Positions 62,180 through 64,000 of a stretch of DNA of 64,000 nt are shown here, piece after piece. A program made the position numbers and the translations under genes. The notes beneath the pieces were generated by a model, which searched no databases, was not told the origin of the DNA, and saw nothing but the letters and a program-made list of their open reading frames with translations. The stretch comes from Pseudomonas sp. BGI-2 (GTDB lineage Bacteria > Pseudomonadota > Gammaproteobacteria > Pseudomonadales > Pseudomonadaceae), in assembly GCF_004310295.1 (NCBI RefSeq), contig NZ_SISB01000006.1:62001-126000 (forward strand), given 5' to 3'. The first letter of the stretch is position 1, and each line of letters starts with the position of its first letter.

Positions 62180-62310
62180 TTCAATTTCTCCATGGAACGA
62201 TTTCAAAAAACGAATGAATAATTGTTCTATTCTGGCATTGGAATCAGTTCATTTCCAGCAGTAGTCATCGAGCACTAAACACCCTGATAGCTTCAGCGCG
62301 GCCTTGAGGG

Positions 62311-62664
62311 TCACGGCTTAGAGCCTTCGAGCGCTCGTAATTTTACGGTCAGCTCAGAAATGTGCTTGTTGTTGGCCATCAGCTCCCAGTTGCTTTTCGT
62401 CTCGGTATCGGTGGCTCTACGGTTTGAATCTGCGAGGTCAGCCTTGGCCTTCAACAGGTCGGCACGCAGCGCCCCGCATTCTTTGGTGACATCAGCGTGC
62501 ATCTGCACCAGCCCGAAGATGTCTTCGCGGGCCTTGCGCAATTGCAGGGTCAGTTCCTGCACCTCGTTCTCGGTGATGCGCAGGAAATAGCGACAGGTCT
62601 CAAGCTCAGTTGGGCAGCCAAGCCAGTCGCTGGTGTCTTCGATTTCGAGGGGATCCACGGTCAT
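62311..62664 (-). CDS. Coiled-coil protein, unknown
   Basis: 117 aa: residues 30-117 form a long coiled coil (TENEVQELTLQLRKAREDIFGLVQMHADVTKECGALRADLLKAKADLADSNRR). The N-terminus has two Cys. Leftward, upstream of the 135-aa membrane gene. Unknown role. Confidence 0.5.
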   Translation of the reverse strand: MTVDPLEIEDTSDWLGCPTELETCRYFLRITENEVQELTLQLRKAREDIFGLVQMHADVTKECGALRADLLKAKADLADSNRRATDTETKSNWELMANNKHISELTVKLRALEGSKP

Positions 62665-62744
62665 GCCTTATCGATACTGCTTGGATATACAGTAATCGAG
62701 GTTGAGCGGTTGGCGGGGGAGAAGCGACGAGCTGTCGCCTCAGA

Positions 62745-62954
62745 TCATTCCGGCGTCATCATGACCGCTAGCGTCATATTGATGAATTCCTCATTCTGGC
62801 CGATCACGCCCAGGGCACCTCGAACATTGTTGCCCGCTGTTGTTGAGCCCAGGCTTTCAACCAACAAGGTGAGTTCAATGATGGCTGCCTCAAGGGCAAG
62901 TTGGTTTTCATTGATCTTGTAAAGCAGGGAAGGGAGCAGGTCTGAGTTTGGCAT
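62745..62954 (-). CDS. Small phage protein, paralogue of the 29053-29265 product
   Basis: 69 aa: NENQLALEAAIIELTLLVESLGSTTAGNNVRGALGVIGQNEEFINMTLAVM. Shares its core with the 70-aa protein near the left cargo region. GGAG 9 nt before ATG 62954. Function unknown; last gene before attR. Confidence 0.65.
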   Translation of the reverse strand: MPNSDLLPSLLYKINENQLALEAAIIELTLLVESLGSTTAGNNVRGALGVIGQNEEFINMTLAVMMTPE

Positions 62955-63155
62955 CGCAGTTTTCTCCGTGGAGAGGAAAGCGTAGCAGTCAAAAAGAATT
63001 GGTATTCGGTCGGCAGAACGCCGGGGAGGGGAAATGCTAGGGGTCTAGGGAAAACGTAGTGAGTTTGTCACTCGGCGTTAAGCACGGTTGGGCATCGTTG
63101 CAGCGAGCGCCCCTTATGGAGTCACGTGTTTAGCGGTACGTAGCCCCATCTGCTT

Positions 63156-63203
63156 GCATGGGGTGCTAGGGGTCGAGTGTTCGAATCACTCCGTCCCGAC
63201 CAT
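63156..63203 (+). repeat. attR core, 48-bp direct repeat
   Basis: Identical to 23299-23346. Contains the 3' half of tRNA-Pro without the 5' half. An 11-bp piece of it (TGCTAGGGGTC) also occurs at 63035-63045, 129 bp before the matching part of the core. Marks the right end of the prophage. Confidence 0.93.
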
Positions 63204-63286
63204 TTTTCGTAAGGGGATCAAGTACTTAGTGGCTTGGTCCCCTTCCTCGTTCCAGGCTTGCGCAAAACCCGCACAAGGGCTCGCCA

Positions 63287-63559
63287 CTATTGCTTTGGCT
63301 TCGTTACTTCATCCCCCGAGTCACTTGAAGTCGCTGCGTCTTTGTCCATTTCCTCCGACTCTGCACCAGAATTGGAACCCGCAGCTTCCTCCCCTTTTTT
63401 GTCCGCCTTTTCCGCGTTTGACTCACCCCCCTGATTAAGCCCCGGAAGAGCACTCGGCGGAATAGTAGCGTCTTCCGTATTCTTCTCGGCTGCGAGCGAG
63501 TAAACCGAGCAGATCGGCAGAAGCCCCGCGAGCATGAGAGCGGCAATTTTGCTGTTCAT
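63287..63559 (-). CDS. Exported acidic protein, host, unknown
   Basis: 90 aa. Signal peptide (1-24, ...VYSLAA-E), then a disordered acidic Ser/Glu/Lys-rich chain ending EVTKPKQ. Weak AGG site. Host chromosome just beyond attR. No known function. Confidence 0.55.
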   Translation of the reverse strand: MNSKIAALMLAGLLPICSVYSLAAEKNTEDATIPPSALPGLNQGGESNAEKADKKGEEAAGSNSGAESEEMDKDAATSSDSGDEVTKPKQ

Positions 63560-63755
63560 CGTTTGCGCCTACTGTGCGAGTGAATGTATGCATTGGAAGA
63601 GCACGGAGAGTGAACGTGCTGATGTCAGGACGAACGGTAAGTATGAGAAAGCCCAATAAGCCTCGCTACGTGAGCACAGGTGCCATCATTTTTTGCATGT
63701 AAGACTTTTACGCGGCTAATACAATGACGCCGAACCAGGGAAGGATAAGGGCGGA

Positions 63756-64000
63756 ATGAGTCGGTACTCAAATTTCATTACATGGACAGTGAAAGTGTCG
63801 AATCGAATAACGAGGCGACATTGTTTGATCGCTGCCTTCGTTTTATTGCTTTGCTGGGGTGCAGCGATCTTCTTTCATTGGCCTGTCGAACCTGTTTTCT
63901 TCTTCGTCCTGGCCATGCAACTGGCGTTCTACTCGTTTCTCATAAAGGGTGCGACACCTGAATCGACAAAAATACGTCAAACCGCGGCTTCAAGCGTATC
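63756..64000 (+). CDS. Membrane protein, cut by the window edge
   Basis: At least 81 aa and open at 64000. ATG 63756 has AAGGATAAGGGCGGA upstream. Two hydrophobic segments (HCLIAAFVLLLCWGAAIFF and VFFFVLAMQLAFYSFLI) with a basic N-terminus. Family not recognised. Confidence 0.55.
   Translation, partial: MSRYSNFITWTVKVSNRITRRHCLIAAFVLLLCWGAAIFFHWPVEPVFFFVLAMQLAFYSFLIKGATPESTKIRQTAASSV

Overview
The window is a piece of chromosome from a fluorescent Pseudomonas (P. fluorescens group). The evidence is the RsmE-type CsrA protein, the thrS-infC-rpmI-rplT-pheS-pheT-ihfA-merR-tRNA-Pro order, DUF1654 next to endonuclease I, and the ribose operon layout. About 1-23.3 kb and 63.2-64 kb are host sequence. 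Between them lies one complete-looking prophage of about 39.9 kb, inserted in the 3' half of a tRNA-Pro(GGG) gene and bounded by a 48-bp direct repeat (23299-23346 and 63156-63203).

Host part, left to right: the 5' end of a Tat-exported beta-carbonic anhydrase with a one-base frameshift; a DUF2214 membrane protein; rsmE; a SPOR lipoprotein; a siderophore-interacting flavin reductase; a DUF1654-endA operon behind a perfect LexA box; a periplasmic glutaminase-asparaginase behind an ANR/FNR-like box; a decayed gene with two amber stops and a frameshift; the ribose regulon rbsBACRKD plus a secreted nucleoside hydrolase, behind a LacI-type promoter-operator; several small proteins (I78 inhibitor, cold-shock protein, unknowns); then the translation operon, with infC starting at an ATT codon that overlaps the thrS stop.

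Prophage part: integrase and an excisionase-like gene are transcribed leftward from a promoter covered by a palindrome that also resembles the repressor operators. A cargo region (25.8-33.4 kb, visibly AT-rich in several genes and of mixed strand) holds a HipA-like kinase/DUF3037 pair, a nucleotidyltransferase-fold protein, a putative zinc-binding protein and other unknowns. Next come a P22 immI-like locus (two divergent Arc-type repressors around three identical operators, DUF3077, Rha/KilAC antirepressor), a CI/Cro switch, CII, a lambda-O-like gene containing a 22-bp-spaced iteron array, DnaC-like loader, DnaB-like helicase and antiterminator Q. The late region has small genes separated by terminators, an initiator-like tRNA(CAU), a holin candidate, terminase, P22-type portal, scaffold (split by a +1 frameshift), SU10/BPP-1-type capsid, cement protein, tail and ejection proteins, tail fibre, GH19 endolysin and nested Rz/Rz1. 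The structural set suggests a short-tailed phage of the BPP-1 type, without any reverse transcriptase of a diversity-generating element in this window.

How it works together: the CI-like repressor is small and shows no LexA-type peptidase domain, so induction may depend on the Arc-controlled antirepressor. CI-type half-sites at both the CI/Cro switch and the int promoter suggest that integration genes and lytic genes are silenced together. The cargo genes have their own short transcription units, as expected for lysogenic-conversion or anti-phage genes. Four one-base frameshifts in the window could be real decay or residual sequencing error.
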